64,000 bases of DNA, from contig NZ_STFZ01000013.1 in assembly GCF_005222845.1 (NCBI RefSeq), positions 1 to 64,000 on the forward strand. The letters run 5' to 3'. The stretch comes from Rhizobium sp. FY34. GTDB taxonomy: Bacteria; Pseudomonadota; Alphaproteobacteria; Rhizobiales; Rhizobiaceae. Below the pieces are notes generated by a model. It saw nothing but the letters and a program-made list of their open reading frames with translations, ran no database searches and was not told the DNA's origin. Below, piece after piece: positions 35,996 to 48,389 of the stretch; within the stretch, counting starts at the first letter, position 1; each line of letters begins with the position of its first letter. Made by a program: the position numbers and the translations under genes.

Positions 35996-36817
35996 GTGGA
36001 GAACCGCAAAAGCTTCTTTCATCTGCATCTGATATCTGACTCCACGGGCGAAACGCTGATCTCTGCCGGTCGCGCAGCATCTGCCCAGTTTCGCAATGCG
36101 ATGGCCATCGAGCATGTCTATCCGCTGATCCGTAACAAACGGCAGTTGATGCCTGTCCTGCAATCGATCGACGAAAAGCCGGGCATTGTTCTTTATACGA
36201 TCGTGGACCAGGAACTGGCCGATCATGTTGATCAGCGCTGCCGCGACATCGGAGTTCCGGTTGTCAATCTCCTGGAACCGGTTCTGGCGACATTCCAGGC
36301 CTATCTCGGCGCAAGGTCTCTGAGACGGGTTGGGGCACAGCATGCCTTGAATGCGGATTATTTCCGCCGCATCGAGGCGTTGAATTTTGCCATGGATCAC
36401 GATGACGGCCAGATGCCGGAAAGCTATGACGAAGCGGATGTGGTGATCATCGGCATCAGCCGAACCTCGAAAACCCCGACCAGCATCTATCTGGCCAATC
36501 GGGGTGTCAAAACCGCAAATATCCCCATCGTTCCGGGCGTGGCTCTGCCTGAAAGCCTGCTTGTGGCAACCAAGCCATTGATCGTTGGACTGATCGCCAC
36601 CACCGACCGTATTTCGCAGGTGAGGGAAAACCGCGAGCTTGGTGCGACAACCGGCTTTGACCGGAGCCATTATACCGACCGGGCCAATATCAATGAGGAA
36701 CTGAAATATGCGCGTTCGCTTTGCGCCCGCCACCAATGGCCGGTCATCGATGTGACACGCCGCTCGATCGAGGAAACCGCAGCGGCAATCGTTGCTCTGC
36801 GTCCGAAGCTGCGTTAA
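35996..36817 (+). CDS. Bifunctional pyruvate,phosphate dikinase/PEP synthase regulatory kinase-phosphorylase
   Basis: A 273-residue DUF299 family protein that phosphorylates and dephosphorylates PPDK or PEP synthase. It has the N-terminal [11 protein letters not shown] signature and the P-loop [15 protein letters not shown]. The start is GTG at 35996, downstream of an AGAAGAAT stretch. It is first in the plus-strand run ppsR-maf-aroE-coaE-dnaQ reading away from the origin. Confidence 0.92.
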   Translation: MENRKSFFHLHLISDSTGETLISAGRAASAQFRNAMAIEHVYPLIRNKRQLMPVLQSIDEKPGIVLYTIVDQELADHVDQRCRDIGVPVVNLLEPVLATFQAYLGARSLRRVGAQHALNADYFRRIEALNFAMDHDDGQMPESYDEADVVIIGISRTSKTPTSIYLANRGVKTANIPIVPGVALPESLLVATKPLIVGLIATTDRISQVRENRELGATTGFDRSHYTDRANINEELKYARSLCARHQWPVIDVTRRSIEETAAAIVALRPKLR

Positions 36818-36852
36818 TCCCGATCCAGTGTTTCACGCGTCGGGAAATTATT

Positions 36853-37452
36853 GTGACCCAGCAGCTTGTCCTTGCTTCCTCCAGTCCCTTCCGCCGCATG
36901 CTGATGCAGAATGCCGGTCTGAGCTTTGAAGCGCGCGCCGCTGAGATCGACGAACGGTCTATCGAAGCATCGCTGGAAGAGGGGCATGCGGCCCCTCACA
37001 TCGTGGCACTGGAACTTGCGCGGGCCAAGGCTCTGGATGTCTGCCGGCATTTTCCGGGTGCCTTCGTTATCGGTTCGGATCAGACCATGTCTCTCGGTGA
37101 ACGGGTCTATCACAAGCCGCGAACTCGGATAGAAGCTCATGAAAACCTGATGTCTCTGTCGGCAAAGACCCATCACCTCAACAGCGGCGTGGTGATTGCC
37201 AAGGATGGCGAGGTAGTATGGCAGACGGTGGCAACAGCCGCGCTATCCGTCCGGGCTTTGAGCGATGCATTTGTCGAGGACTATCTCGATCAGGCCGGCG
37301 ACGCCGTGCTGCTCAGTGTCGGAGCCTATCAGCTCGAAGGTCTGGGCATTCAGCTTTTTACCGCAATCGATGGCGACTATTTCACCATACTTGGCCTGCC
37401 CATGCTGCCCTTGCTGCAGGCCCTACGCGAGCTTGGAGCGATTAATGGCTGA
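36853..37452 (+). CDS. Maf-family nucleotide pyrophosphatase
   Basis: A 199-residue nucleoside triphosphate pyrophosphatase that sanitises modified or non-canonical nucleotides. The N-terminal [14 protein letters not shown] and the later [11 protein letters not shown] carry the family substrate-loop and metal residues. I start at GTG 36853, with GGGAA upstream; the frame extends further back but overlaps ppsR. Its stop overlaps the aroE start by eight bases. Confidence 0.9.
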   Translation: MTQQLVLASSSPFRRMLMQNAGLSFEARAAEIDERSIEASLEEGHAAPHIVALELARAKALDVCRHFPGAFVIGSDQTMSLGERVYHKPRTRIEAHENLMSLSAKTHHLNSGVVIAKDGEVVWQTVATAALSVRALSDAFVEDYLDQAGDAVLLSVGAYQLEGLGIQLFTAIDGDYFTILGLPMLPLLQALRELGAING

Positions 37453-38296
37453 TTCACGTGAAACGTTGAAGGCTTTCGTGGTCGGCACGCCCATTCGCCA
37501 TTCGCGTTCGCCGCTGATCCATGGTCACTGGCTGCGGCAGTTCGGCATTGCCGGGGACTATCGCGCAATCGAGATTCCGCCGGATGAATTTGAGAGCTTC
37601 ATCCGATTGCTGAAAACGGAACAGACCTATCGCGGCGGTAATGTTACCATTCCGCACAAGGAGCGAGCCTACCAGTTGGCCGACCAGCCGGATACACTGG
37701 CGCAGGAACTGGGTGCTGCCAATACACTATGGCTGGAAGACGGTGCTCTCAAGGCGACTAATACGGATGGTTACGGTTTTACCGCCAATCTGGATGAGCG
37801 CGCCACCGGCTGGGATCAGGTCGGATCGGCCGTCGTGCTGGGGGCAGGTGGGGCAAGCCGGGCCATCATTCAGGCCGTGCGCAATCGTGGGATCGGCGAG
37901 ATCCATGTGGTCAATCGAACACTTTCACGAGCGCAGGAACTCGCCGACCGCTTTGGCGAGCGCGTTCACGCCCATGCCATGGACGCCTTGCCGGAACTCA
38001 TGCAGGGCGCTGGCCTCTTCATCAACACGACATCGCTTGGCATGGATGGTGAAGGATCCATTACGCTGGACTTTTCATTGCTTGCACCCGGCGCTGTTGT
38101 CACAGACATTGTCTATGTGCCACTGGAAACTCCGATCCTTACCCAGGCAAAGGCGCAAGGGATGAGGACGGTCGATGGACTTGGCATGTTGCTGCACCAG
38201 GCCGTGCCCGGCTTTGAAAAATGGTTCGGGCAAAGGCCGCAGGTGGATGAGGCGCTGCGGGCCATGATTATCAAGGACATGGAGCGCCACGTATGA
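37445..38296 (+). CDS. aroE: Shikimate 5-dehydrogenase
   Basis: A 283-residue NADPH enzyme reducing 3-dehydroshikimate. The substrate motif is [15 protein letters not shown], the catalytic lysine is in NVTIPHKE, and the NADP fold is [16 protein letters not shown] with VNRTLSRA. It starts at ATG 37445 within maf; a parS-like palindrome overlaps its first codons (MADSRET). It overlaps coaE as ATGA. Confidence 0.96.
   Translation: MADSRETLKAFVVGTPIRHSRSPLIHGHWLRQFGIAGDYRAIEIPPDEFESFIRLLKTEQTYRGGNVTIPHKERAYQLADQPDTLAQELGAANTLWLEDGALKATNTDGYGFTANLDERATGWDQVGSAVVLGAGGASRAIIQAVRNRGIGEIHVVNRTLSRAQELADRFGERVHAHAMDALPELMQGAGLFINTTSLGMDGEGSITLDFSLLAPGAVVTDIVYVPLETPILTQAKAQGMRTVDGLGMLLHQAVPGFEKWFGQRPQVDEALRAMIIKDMERHV
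37450..37465. other. parS-like site (14/16) in aroE
   Basis: TGATTCACGTGAAACG, two mismatches from the parS consensus, spanning the first codons of aroE about 1.5 kb on the right of the predicted origin. Confidence 0.7.
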
Positions 38297-38901
38297 TCCG
38301 CATCGGACTGACAGGCTCGATCGGCATGGGAAAGTCCACGACAGCTCTCCTGTTTGCCGATGAAGGAATTCCGGTCAACGACGCCGATGCCGTGGTGCAT
38401 GCGCTTTATCAGGGCGAGGCGGTTGCGCCTGTGGGTGCCGCATTTCCGGGGACTGTGAAGGATGGCAGCATAGACCGCGCCGAGCTGGCGCGTCAGCTCG
38501 CAGCAGAGCCGCAACGGTTTTCCGAACTGGAAGCCATCGTTCACCCTTTGGTACGACAGAAAGAGCAGCTCTTTTTGGATCACCAAAGGGCGAGCGGCGC
38601 AAAAATGGTGCTGCTCGATATACCGCTTCTGTTTGAAAGCGGGGCGGCCGACCGGGTGGATGTTATCGTGGTGGTGACCTGCGATCCACAGGTCCAGCGG
38701 CAAAGAGTGCTTGCCAGACCGGGCATGAGCGAAGAGAAGTTCGCCATGATCCTTGCCCGTCAGGTTCCGGATGCGCAAAAGCGGCAGAAGGCGGATTTCA
38801 TGATCGATACGGGCCACGGCATAGACCAGGCCCGCAGCCGGGTTCGCGATATTGTCGCAGCCATACGGCAGGGTAAGCGGAGCGAAACGAAGCATGCGTG
38901 A
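38293..38901 (+). CDS. coaE: Dephospho-CoA kinase
   Basis: A 202-residue kinase for the last step of CoA synthesis. The P-loop is [14 protein letters not shown], followed by NDADAVVH and [18 protein letters not shown]. It overlaps aroE upstream (ATGA) and dnaQ downstream (eight bases), indicating translational coupling. Confidence 0.96.
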   Translation: MIRIGLTGSIGMGKSTTALLFADEGIPVNDADAVVHALYQGEAVAPVGAAFPGTVKDGSIDRAELARQLAAEPQRFSELEAIVHPLVRQKEQLFLDHQRASGAKMVLLDIPLLFESGAADRVDVIVVVTCDPQVQRQRVLARPGMSEEKFAMILARQVPDAQKRQKADFMIDTGHGIDQARSRVRDIVAAIRQGKRSETKHA

Positions 38902-39589
38902 GATCATTTTTGATACTGAAACAACCGGGCTTGAAAACAAGCTCGACCGCATCATTGAAATTGGCGGCATCGAACTTCTCAACCATTTTCCGACCGGTCG
39001 GACATTCCACGTCTATATCAATCCTGGTGACCGCAAGGTGCATCCGGACGCCTTGGCTGTGCATGGCATTACCGATGACTTTCTCAAAGACAAGCCGCGC
39101 TTCGGCCAGATTGTCGATGAACTCTTAGCCTTCTTCGATGGTGCCAAATGGATCGCGCATAATGCGACATTCGACATGGGCTTCATCAATGCGGAATTTG
39201 ATCGTCTAGGCCTGCCGCCGGTGGCGCCCGAACATGTGATCGACACGTTGTCGATGGCACGACGCAAGAACCCTATGGGACCCAATTCGCTGGATGCGCT
39301 CTGCCGTCGCTACGGCATCGACAATTCCCACCGCTCCAAACACGGGGCTCTTCTCGACTCCGAGCTTCTGGCGGAAGTCTATATCGAGATGATCGGTGGA
39401 CGGCAGGCAGCTTTTGGTCTGGTCAATTCCGGCCAGGTCACAAAGGTTGTCGAGGAAGAGGAGGTGGAGATCGTAGCACTTACGCGACCGCGACCGCTTG
39501 CACTGCGCCTGAATGATCAGGACCGCGAGGCGCATCAGGCGCTCATCAAGTCGCTGGGTGAAAAGGCGCTCTGGGGGCGATATCAGTAG
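38894..39589 (+). CDS. dnaQ: DNA polymerase III subunit epsilon
   Basis: A 231-residue proofreading 3'-5' exonuclease. Exo I is IIFDTETTGLE, Exo II is WIAHNATFDMGFINAE, and Exo III includes HGALLDSELLAEVY. The C-terminal tail beyond about 190 probably binds the polymerase alpha subunit. It starts at ATG 38894 inside the coaE end. A strong stem-loop follows. Confidence 0.95.
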   Translation: MREIIFDTETTGLENKLDRIIEIGGIELLNHFPTGRTFHVYINPGDRKVHPDALAVHGITDDFLKDKPRFGQIVDELLAFFDGAKWIAHNATFDMGFINAEFDRLGLPPVAPEHVIDTLSMARRKNPMGPNSLDALCRRYGIDNSHRSKHGALLDSELLAEVYIEMIGGRQAAFGLVNSGQVTKVVEEEEVEIVALTRPRPLALRLNDQDREAHQALIKSLGEKALWGRYQ

Positions 39590-39596
39590 ACATGAA

Positions 39597-39619
39597 AAAG
39601 CCCGGACGAGCCGGGCTTT
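39597..39619. terminator. Bidirectional terminator between dnaQ and secB
   Basis: AAAGCCCGG, loop ACGAG, CCGGGCTTT. On the minus strand it is followed by TTC after a run of five T in total, so it can serve both convergent genes. Confidence 0.88.
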
Positions 39620-39646
39620 CGCATCGATTGCAAAGTCTATGGCCGA

Positions 39647-40120
39647 TCAGCTGTTCAGCGGCTGAACCTGCGAACGGGTCTGTTCTTCTGCTACGCGCTG
39701 GGCAAACATCTGGCCGAAATCGATCGGATCGATCATCAGCGGCGGGAAGCCGCCATTGCGCGTCACATCGGAAATGATCTGACGGGCGAATGGGAAGAGC
39801 AGGCGCGGGCACTCGATGAAGAGAACCGGCAGCATGTGTTCCTGCGGGAAACCTGTAATGCGGAAAACGCCGCCATAAACCAGCTCGGCCGCAAACACCA
39901 CCTTGTCGCCATCCTTGGCTTCGGCATTCAGCGTTAGCACGACGTCAAAATCCGTCTCCGACAGCGGATTGGCGTTGACATTGACGTTGATATTGATGGC
40001 CGGAGCCTTGTCACGGGCCTGGAGCGAGCGCGGCGCACCGGGGTTCTCGAAGGAGAGGTCCTTCGTATATTGCGCTAGGATGGTGAGCGACGGTGACTGC
40101 GTTTCGGTTTCGTTGGCCAT
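39647..40120 (-). CDS. secB: Protein-export chaperone SecB
   Basis: A 157-residue cytosolic chaperone that hands unfolded precursors to SecA. It contains [39 protein letters not shown] and [24 protein letters not shown], all typical. It is convergent with dnaQ and downstream of fxsA on the same strand. Confidence 0.96.
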   Translation of the reverse strand: MANETETQSPSLTILAQYTKDLSFENPGAPRSLQARDKAPAININVNVNANPLSETDFDVVLTLNAEAKDGDKVVFAAELVYGGVFRITGFPQEHMLPVLFIECPRLLFPFARQIISDVTRNGGFPPLMIDPIDFGQMFAQRVAEEQTRSQVQPLNS

Positions 40121-40204
40121 TGCTGTTCCTCGGCTTCGGTCATTTTTCGCCGTCTACCACTTCGATTTAAGCCTTACAAGCCTTGGACCGGGCGCGCCCT
40201 ATGC

Positions 40205-40708
40205 TCAAGGCTCGTCCTTGGGGCGATCGGACCAGGGCGAAGAAGGGTTCGACGTGCGGGTGTAATCGTCCGTGTCAAGGTCGAGCGTCTGGGTCTGCTT
40301 CGGGTGTGGGCCTCGGTTGGAAGGGCCGGATGCTTGAGAATAACTGCTTCTTACGACGACCCTTTGACCGATCATCTGCCACAAAAGCCTTCGGAAGGCC
40401 GGGATGAACAGGAGAATGCCCAGAATGTCCGTCAGAAATCCGGGAATCACCAGGAGAACAGCGGCAAACACGATCATGGCGCCATTGACGAGTGCTTCGC
40501 CCGGTATCCGTCCTTCACGGCCGTCCTGATTGATCTGTCGCAGAACGTTCAGGCCCTGGACCCGCAGAAGCAGTGCGCCTGCGACACCGGATAAAATGAC
40601 GAGCGCCAGCGTTGGCCAGAGCCCCAACCAATTGCCGACGATCACAAAGCCGGCAATTTCCGCCAGCGGAAGACCGAGAAAGAGAAGCGGAAACAGGAAA
40701 CGGCGCAT
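40205..40708 (-). CDS. fxsA: FxsA-family inner-membrane protein
   Basis: A 167-residue membrane protein with about three to four hydrophobic helices in the first 125 residues (FPLLFLGLPLAEIAGFVIVG, LALVILSGVAGALLLRVQG, AAVLLVIPGFLTDILGILL) and a polar C-terminal tail ending DRPKDEP. The E. coli relative suppresses F exclusion of phage T7; its general role is unknown. It is divergent from timA. Confidence 0.9.
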   Translation of the reverse strand: MRRFLFPLLFLGLPLAEIAGFVIVGNWLGLWPTLALVILSGVAGALLLRVQGLNVLRQINQDGREGRIPGEALVNGAMIVFAAVLLVIPGFLTDILGILLFIPAFRRLLWQMIGQRVVVRSSYSQASGPSNRGPHPKQTQTLDLDTDDYTRTSNPSSPWSDRPKDEP

Positions 40709-40826
40709 GATATCCTTCGAAGCCTTGTCATTGACGAGAGGAACGACCGTCTCGGTATTTGAATGATCGTCAGATCAGACTATATGAGGTGGAACCTTAT
40801 AAATTCCAACGACACCGCGGGTGAAA

Positions 40827-41525
40827 ATGGGCGCGAACGACTTCATAACTCTGTTTTTCCTTGTGGCAGCGGTGCTGATCTTCCTGCAATTGAGAAGCGT
40901 GCTTGGCCGACGTACCGGCCACGAGAAGCCACCTTTCGATCCGATCAGTGCGCGTGATGCAACGAGAGCAACAGGAACTGATGACGGCAAGGTTGTCACG
41001 CTTCCGCGTCGGGACCAGGTGGACGACGAGCAACGCTTCGCCGATATCGATGCCGTGGCCAAACCTGGTACCGATCTTAACGGCGCATTGCGCGAGCTGA
41101 CCAAGGCCGATCCGAGCTTTCGGCCCAAGGATTTTCTCAACGGCGCACGCATGGCCTATGAGATGATCGTGATGGCCTTTGCTGATGGCGATCGCAAGAC
41201 GCTGAAGGGGCTCCTGTCCAAGGATGTCTTTGATGGTTTTGATGCAGCGATCAACGATCGCGAGGCGCGAGGCGAAACGGTCAAGTCGAGTTTTGTCGGC
41301 ATTGACAAGGCCGACATCACACATGCCTCGGTCAAGGATCATGACGAGCAGATCACTATTCGCCTTGTCAGCCAGCTGATCTCGGCCACCTATGACAAAA
41401 ATGGTAGCCTGATCGATGGCGATGCGGAAGCCGTCGCGGAGGTCACCGATATCTGGACCTTTGCGCGCGATCTGCGCTCACGCGATCCGAATTGGAAACT
41501 GGTGGCGACCGAATCCGAGCAATGA
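40827..41525 (+). CDS. timA: Tim44/TimA family adaptor protein
   Basis: About 232 residues: an N-terminal membrane helix (DFITLFFLVAAVLIFLQL), a charged linker and a Tim44-like domain from about 85 (FLNGARMAYEMIVMAFADGDRKTLKGLLSKDV to FARDLRSRDPNWKLVATE). Related to the mitochondrial import motor part Tim44; bacterial role in membrane-protein handling is only suggested. I choose ATG 40827 over the GTG two codons earlier. It overlaps mltA. Confidence 0.88.
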   Translation: MGANDFITLFFLVAAVLIFLQLRSVLGRRTGHEKPPFDPISARDATRATGTDDGKVVTLPRRDQVDDEQRFADIDAVAKPGTDLNGALRELTKADPSFRPKDFLNGARMAYEMIVMAFADGDRKTLKGLLSKDVFDGFDAAINDREARGETVKSSFVGIDKADITHASVKDHDEQITIRLVSQLISATYDKNGSLIDGDAEAVAEVTDIWTFARDLRSRDPNWKLVATESEQ

Positions 41526-42640
41526 CACACTCAGAGAGCTATACGCTTCGGCGGACAGATTTCTCCGAATTGAGGGGGTGGCGGATCGATGATCCCCGCC
41601 CCCTCTTTTCTGCGATGGCTGACTGTCTGAGTTATTTGGAACAGGGAAAGCCCTATCGCACGGGCGCGCTGGGGCTGACGTCCGATGATCTGCGCGTGCT
41701 GCTGCAGGAGGCAGCGGGCCAGGTTTTTCCCGATGCCCATGCCGCCCGGCAATTCTTCGAAACCCGGTACGTGCCCTTTCAGATCCTGCGTTCGGGCGGG
41801 GAACAGGGCTTTGTCACGGCCTTCTACGAGCCGGAGGTCTTGGTCTCTGATGTTACGGAATCCGGCTTTCAATTCCCTTTCTATCGCCGTCCGCTGGATC
41901 TAGTCGACATTGATGACTCCAATCGTCCTGCGGACCTTGGAAGCTCTTATGCCTTTGCGCGCCAGCGCGAGGGCTCGATTGACGCCTATCCCGACAGACG
42001 GGATATCGATCTTGGATATCTGAACGGACAAGGACTGGAGATCGCCTGGGCGCGCTCGAAGGTGGATGTGTTCTTTGCCCATGTTCAAGGGGCGGCAAGG
42101 CTGCGTTACCCGGATGGGAGACTGCAGCGCATCACCTATGCGGCGAAAGCCGGGCATCCGTTCTCCGCAATCGGCCGCCTGCTCATGGATCGGGGAGAGA
42201 TCGATCCGCAGAAGATTTCTATGCAATCCATCCGCGCCTGGTTGGCTCGGAATCCGGCTAAGGTGGATGAAGTTCTCTGGCATAACCGTTCCTATATTTT
42301 TTTCCGGGAAGCCAATGTGGAGGGGCTCGAGAAGGGGCCGATCGCGGCGGCCAAGGTTCCGCTGGTCGCCGGGCGTTCGCTTGCGGTGGACCGGTCGATC
42401 CACACATTCGGATTTCCGTTCTTCATCCAGTCTGACAGCCTGACGCATCTCGATGATGGTCGCTCCTTCGGCCGGCTTATGCTGGCGCTCGATACGGGCA
42501 CAGCCATTGTCGGGCCGGCGCGCGGCGATATTTTCACCGGGTCCGGTGATGCGGCGGGCGAATTGGCTGGCACCGTGCGAAATGCGGCCGATTTCTTTCT
42601 GCTTGTGCCCAAACATGCGGCGGCGAGACTCGGCGCATGA
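41522..42640 (+). CDS. mltA: Membrane-bound lytic murein transglycosylase A
   Basis: A 372-residue peptidoglycan lytic transglycosylase. It has the MltA domain with FVTAFYEPEV near 105 and the 3D domain LMLALDTGTAIVGPARGDIFTGSGD with the catalytic aspartate. Unlike E. coli MltA there is no visible signal peptide or lipobox; the protein starts MTHSESYTLRRTDFS. It overlaps timA as ATGA and smr by four bases. Confidence 0.9.
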   Translation: MTHSESYTLRRTDFSELRGWRIDDPRPLFSAMADCLSYLEQGKPYRTGALGLTSDDLRVLLQEAAGQVFPDAHAARQFFETRYVPFQILRSGGEQGFVTAFYEPEVLVSDVTESGFQFPFYRRPLDLVDIDDSNRPADLGSSYAFARQREGSIDAYPDRRDIDLGYLNGQGLEIAWARSKVDVFFAHVQGAARLRYPDGRLQRITYAAKAGHPFSAIGRLLMDRGEIDPQKISMQSIRAWLARNPAKVDEVLWHNRSYIFFREANVEGLEKGPIAAAKVPLVAGRSLAVDRSIHTFGFPFFIQSDSLTHLDDGRSFGRLMLALDTGTAIVGPARGDIFTGSGDAAGELAGTVRNAADFFLLVPKHAAARLGA

Positions 42641-43191
42641 GGGGTGGTCGAAAACTCAGCACGGAAGAGCGGATTCTCTGGGGTACGGTGGCAAAGACCA
42701 CCAAGCCGATCTCCGGCCGTCTGGAGGATCTGCTTGCCTTTGAGCAGGAACTGATCGAGCCCGAACCGGTGAAGGCGCAGCTGCCGATGAAATCGGATCC
42801 GGCGCAGGAGCTGACGTTCACACCGTCTGGCAAGCAGCAGCCGAAGGGAACGCATCATCCGCTCGAAAAGCCGGTCAAGCGCAAGATTGCACGCGGTCGC
42901 CTCGCGCTCGAAGCGCGTATCGATCTGCATGGCATGATCCAGAGCGAGGCGCACGGCGTGTTGCTTGACTTCCTACTTCGCGCCCATGATCGGGGACTGC
43001 GCCATGTGCTGGTAATCACCGGCAAGGGCAGTTCCTATGGCAGCGAGGGTGCCCTGAAACGGGCCGTGCCCTTGTGGTTTTCAAAGGCCGAGTTTCGCTT
43101 CCTCATCTCTTCCTATGAAACCGCTGCCCGTCAACATGGCGGGGAGGGTGCCCTCTATGTGCGGCTGAGTCGTCGGGGAGGCGAGCTATGA
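42637..43191 (+). CDS. Smr domain-containing protein
   Basis: A 184-residue protein: a polar N-terminal half, then an Smr (small MutS-related) domain with IDLHGM at about 90, a long helix, and VLVITGKGSSYGSEGALKRAVPLWF. Smr domains nick nucleic acids, for instance in ribosome rescue or recombination control. Overlaps mltA and the XRE regulator with four-base junctions. Confidence 0.9.
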   Translation: MRGGRKLSTEERILWGTVAKTTKPISGRLEDLLAFEQELIEPEPVKAQLPMKSDPAQELTFTPSGKQQPKGTHHPLEKPVKRKIARGRLALEARIDLHGMIQSEAHGVLLDFLLRAHDRGLRHVLVITGKGSSYGSEGALKRAVPLWFSKAEFRFLISSYETAARQHGGEGALYVRLSRRGGEL

Positions 43192-43553
43192 CCCCGTTTG
43201 GCGAGGCACTGCGTCAACTGCGGCGCAGCAAAGGTGTGAGCCAGCAGGAGATGGCCACGGCAATCGGAGTGTCACCTGCCTATCTCTCGGCACTGGAGCA
43301 TGGCCGTCGCGGTCGGCCCAGTTTTGATTTTCTCCAGCGCGTCGTCGGTTATTTCAATATCATCTGGGACGAGGCGGAGGAATTGTTCAGGCTGGCTGAA
43401 TGTTCTGATCCGCGCGTGGTGGTGGATACGGCCGGACTTGCGCCGCAATACACGGCACTTGCCAACCTTCTGGCGCGACAGATTCGCTCTTTGGAACCGG
43501 ACATGGTAGACGATTTGACAAAGCTGTTGGAAAAAGCCCGAAAACCGGGCTAA
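43188..43553 (+). CDS. XRE-family transcriptional regulator
   Basis: A 121-residue protein with an N-terminal Cro/C1 HTH (LRQLRRSKGVSQQEMATAIGVSPAYLSALEHG) and a helical C-terminal half. It is the last gene of timA-mltA-smr-xre. A GC stem, AGCCCG/CGGGCT, spans its stop codon and may end the transcript. The targets are unknown. Confidence 0.9.
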   Translation: MTPFGEALRQLRRSKGVSQQEMATAIGVSPAYLSALEHGRRGRPSFDFLQRVVGYFNIIWDEAEELFRLAECSDPRVVVDTAGLAPQYTALANLLARQIRSLEPDMVDDLTKLLEKARKPG

Positions 43554-43641
43554 CGGCGCATGTCATCCCCTGTTTTCCAGGGGCAACACTTTGGAATCAG
43601 GGCGGAAACTTCCTATAGTCCGTCCCAAAGGACACCGGTGA

Positions 43642-46122
<2,481 letters not shown>

Positions 46123-46130
46123 TCAATTTT

Positions 46131-46173
46131 TGTTTCACGTGAATCTTTCCTGTGGATTGATTCACGTGAAACA
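46131..46173. other. Pair of parS-like sites downstream of gyrB
   Basis: TGTTTCACGTGAATCT at 46131-46146 (14/16) and TGATTCACGTGAAACA at 46158-46173 (15/16), 27 bp apart. The rest of the 320-bp gap to phaZ shows no gene. Confidence 0.8.
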
Positions 46174-46441
46174 TTTCTCGTTCACGGCCTGTCAACGGAT
46201 CGACTTCACCCGAGGTCGCACAGGCTATGTGCTGGAGACCGCGTTGCGCGTCCAGCCCCTTCCAGACCACGGAACTTTCGGCAGTGCAGGGCTCTTTGGC
46301 AAGGCGAACATGTCGAAATCGCAGCTGTGCGGCGATGTTGCACTGCACTTGTAACCTGTTAGTTTACTTTCCCTGTGCTAGATGTGTTGCAGCCGGCCAG
46401 AAACCCGGTTGACAGAGCCCCAAGAAGAAAGGTGGCCTTGC

Positions 46442-47722
46442 ATGTTTTACCAGCTCTATGAGTTGAACCACGCGGCCATGGCGCCTTTGCGCGCCTCCAC
46501 GGAAGCCTTGCGCTTCTTCTGCAGCAATCCGATGAACCCGATGGCCAATACCGAGTTTGGGCGCAGCTACGCAGCCGGTCTTGAAGTCTTCGAGCGCATG
46601 ACGCGCCGTTATGGTAAGCCGGAATTTGGGCTCCCCACCACAGAAGTGAACGGCCACACGGTTGCCGTCACCGAAAGAGTGGTCTGGTCGAAACCCTTCT
46701 GCAATCTTTTGCATTTTGAGCGGGCTTTGCCGAAAAGCCATGGCGAAGACCCGAAGATCCTGGTGGTTGCGCCGATGTCGGGCCACTATGCCACATTGTT
46801 GCGCGGCACTGTCGAGGCGCTGATGAAGGGCGCCGATGTTTATATCACCGACTGGATCGATGCGCGCAACGTACCGGTGACGGAAGGCCTTTTCGACCTT
46901 GATGACTATATCGACTATGTCATCGACATGATCCATTATCTGGGTCCCAATACGCATCTGGTGGCGGTCTGTCAGCCGTCCGTGCCGGTGCTGGCGGCAG
47001 TGGCCGTCATGGAAGCCGCCGAGGATCCGCTGGTTCCGGCCTCAATGACCTTGATGGGTGGGCCGATCGATACCCGCATCAACCCGACAGCCGTCAATCA
47101 GCTGGCACAGGATCGTCCGCTGAAATGGTTCAAGGATAATGTCGTCATGACGGTGCCATGGCCGCAGGCTGGTTTCATGCGACCAGTCTATCCGGGCTTC
47201 CTGCAACTGTCCGGCTTCATGTCTATGAACCTCGACCGGCATGTGGTGGCGCACAAGGAGTTCTTCCAGCACCTCGTGAAGAACGACGGTGAATCGGCTG
47301 AAAAGCACCGCGACTTCTATGATGAATATCTGGCGGTGATGGACCTGACAGCGGAATTCTATCTGCAGACGGTCGATACGGTCTTCATCAAGCATTCTCT
47401 GCCGAAGGGCGAGATGATGCACCGCGCAGCGCTGGTCGATACGAAGGCGATCAAGAATGTCGCGCTTTTGACCATTGAAGGCGAGAATGACGACATTTCC
47501 GGTGTCGGCCAGACAAAGGCCGCGCAGACCATCTGCACCAATATTCCAGAGGCAATGCGGCTGCATTATGTACAGCCGGATGTTGGCCACTACGGCGTTT
47601 TCAACGGCTCGCGCTTCCGCAAGGAAATCGCTCCGCGCATTCTGGCTTTTGCCCGCGAACACAGCCGAGTGGCCCGCAACGCCCCGGTTACGCGGGTGAT
47701 CAAAGGCGGCAAGAGCAGCTGA
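46442..47722 (+). CDS. phaZ: Intracellular polyhydroxyalkanoate depolymerase
   Basis: A 426-residue alpha/beta hydrolase that mobilises cytoplasmic polyhydroxybutyrate. In place of a lipase box it has VAVCQPSVPVL with the catalytic Cys at about residue 177, as in Ralstonia PhaZ1. DVYITDWIDARNVP and the C-terminal QPDVGHYGVFNGSRFR with the histidine complete the active site. It starts at ATG 46442 (MFYQLYELNH). A terminator follows. Confidence 0.92.
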   Translation: MFYQLYELNHAAMAPLRASTEALRFFCSNPMNPMANTEFGRSYAAGLEVFERMTRRYGKPEFGLPTTEVNGHTVAVTERVVWSKPFCNLLHFERALPKSHGEDPKILVVAPMSGHYATLLRGTVEALMKGADVYITDWIDARNVPVTEGLFDLDDYIDYVIDMIHYLGPNTHLVAVCQPSVPVLAAVAVMEAAEDPLVPASMTLMGGPIDTRINPTAVNQLAQDRPLKWFKDNVVMTVPWPQAGFMRPVYPGFLQLSGFMSMNLDRHVVAHKEFFQHLVKNDGESAEKHRDFYDEYLAVMDLTAEFYLQTVDTVFIKHSLPKGEMMHRAALVDTKAIKNVALLTIEGENDDISGVGQTKAAQTICTNIPEAMRLHYVQPDVGHYGVFNGSRFRKEIAPRILAFAREHSRVARNAPVTRVIKGGKSS

Positions 47723-47758
47723 CACGGCTGTAGGTGCCGATTTCCTGAAATAAAAACA

Positions 47759-47785
47759 GCGCCTTTGCCGATTTGGCAAGGGCGC
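47759..47785 (+). terminator. Terminator of phaZ
   Basis: GCGCCTTTGCC, loop GATTT, GGCAAGGGCGC, an 11-bp stem with one mismatch followed by TTCTT, 37 bases after the stop. Confidence 0.7.
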
Positions 47786-47871
47786 TTCTTGAACGTTGGG
47801 TCAGCTCTTACCAAATCGATTCTCGACGGAACGGCATCTCGCCGCCCGTGACAACCGAGGTAAAACAACCC

Positions 47872-48297
47872 ATGAACCAGTCAGCATTGATACGTCCCGA
47901 TTGGACACCGGCGACCATCGTCCTGATGGTGCTCGGATTCGTGGTCTTCTGGCCGCTGGGCCTCGCAATGCTCGCCTACATCATTTTCGGTGAGCGGCTG
48001 CGGGATTTCAAGCGCGATGCTAATGCCCGTGCCGATGGCTTCTTTGCCGGTTTTCGCCGGTCCAGCCGCCGCTATGGCACGCCTTTCTCCGCCACTGGCA
48101 ATGTCGCCTTCGATGATTGGCGGGTGGCAGAGCTCGACCGTATCGAAGAGCAGCGCCGCAAGCTGGATGAAATGCGGGAAGAGTTCGATTCCTACATGCG
48201 CGAACTTCGCCGCGCCAAGGACCAGGAAGAGTTCGATCGCTTCATGCGCGAACGCGGCAATCACCGCGGAGCCGACGGCCCTATCTCCACCATCTGA
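47872..48297 (+). CDS. DUF2852 family membrane protein
   Basis: A 141-residue protein of unknown function known from Rhizobiales. One hydrophobic helix near the N-terminus (TIVLMVLGFVVFWPLGLAMLAYIIFG) is followed by a basic stretch and a charged coiled-coil-like C-terminus (ELDRIEEQRRKLDEMREEF). It starts at ATG 47872. It is single-gene between terminators. Confidence 0.85.
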   Translation: MNQSALIRPDWTPATIVLMVLGFVVFWPLGLAMLAYIIFGERLRDFKRDANARADGFFAGFRRSSRRYGTPFSATGNVAFDDWRVAELDRIEEQRRKLDEMREEFDSYMRELRRAKDQEEFDRFMRERGNHRGADGPISTI

Positions 48298-48322
48298 CCG
48301 CCGTGCTGATAAGTATCATCTG

Positions 48323-48351
48323 CCGGCACCCGTACAGGGTGCCGGTTTTTT
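48323..48351 (+). terminator. Rho-independent terminator of the DUF2852 gene
   Basis: CCGGCACCC, loop GTACA, GGGTGCCGG, then TTTTTT: textbook form 25 bases after the stop. Confidence 0.95.
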
Positions 48352-48389
48352 CTTGGCTTTCCGCCCGCCGAATCGGCTAGACAGGCCTC

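Noticed and set aside
36828..36843. TGTTTCACG half-site in front of maf
   Set aside because: Only the left half of parS is present; the right half does not match.
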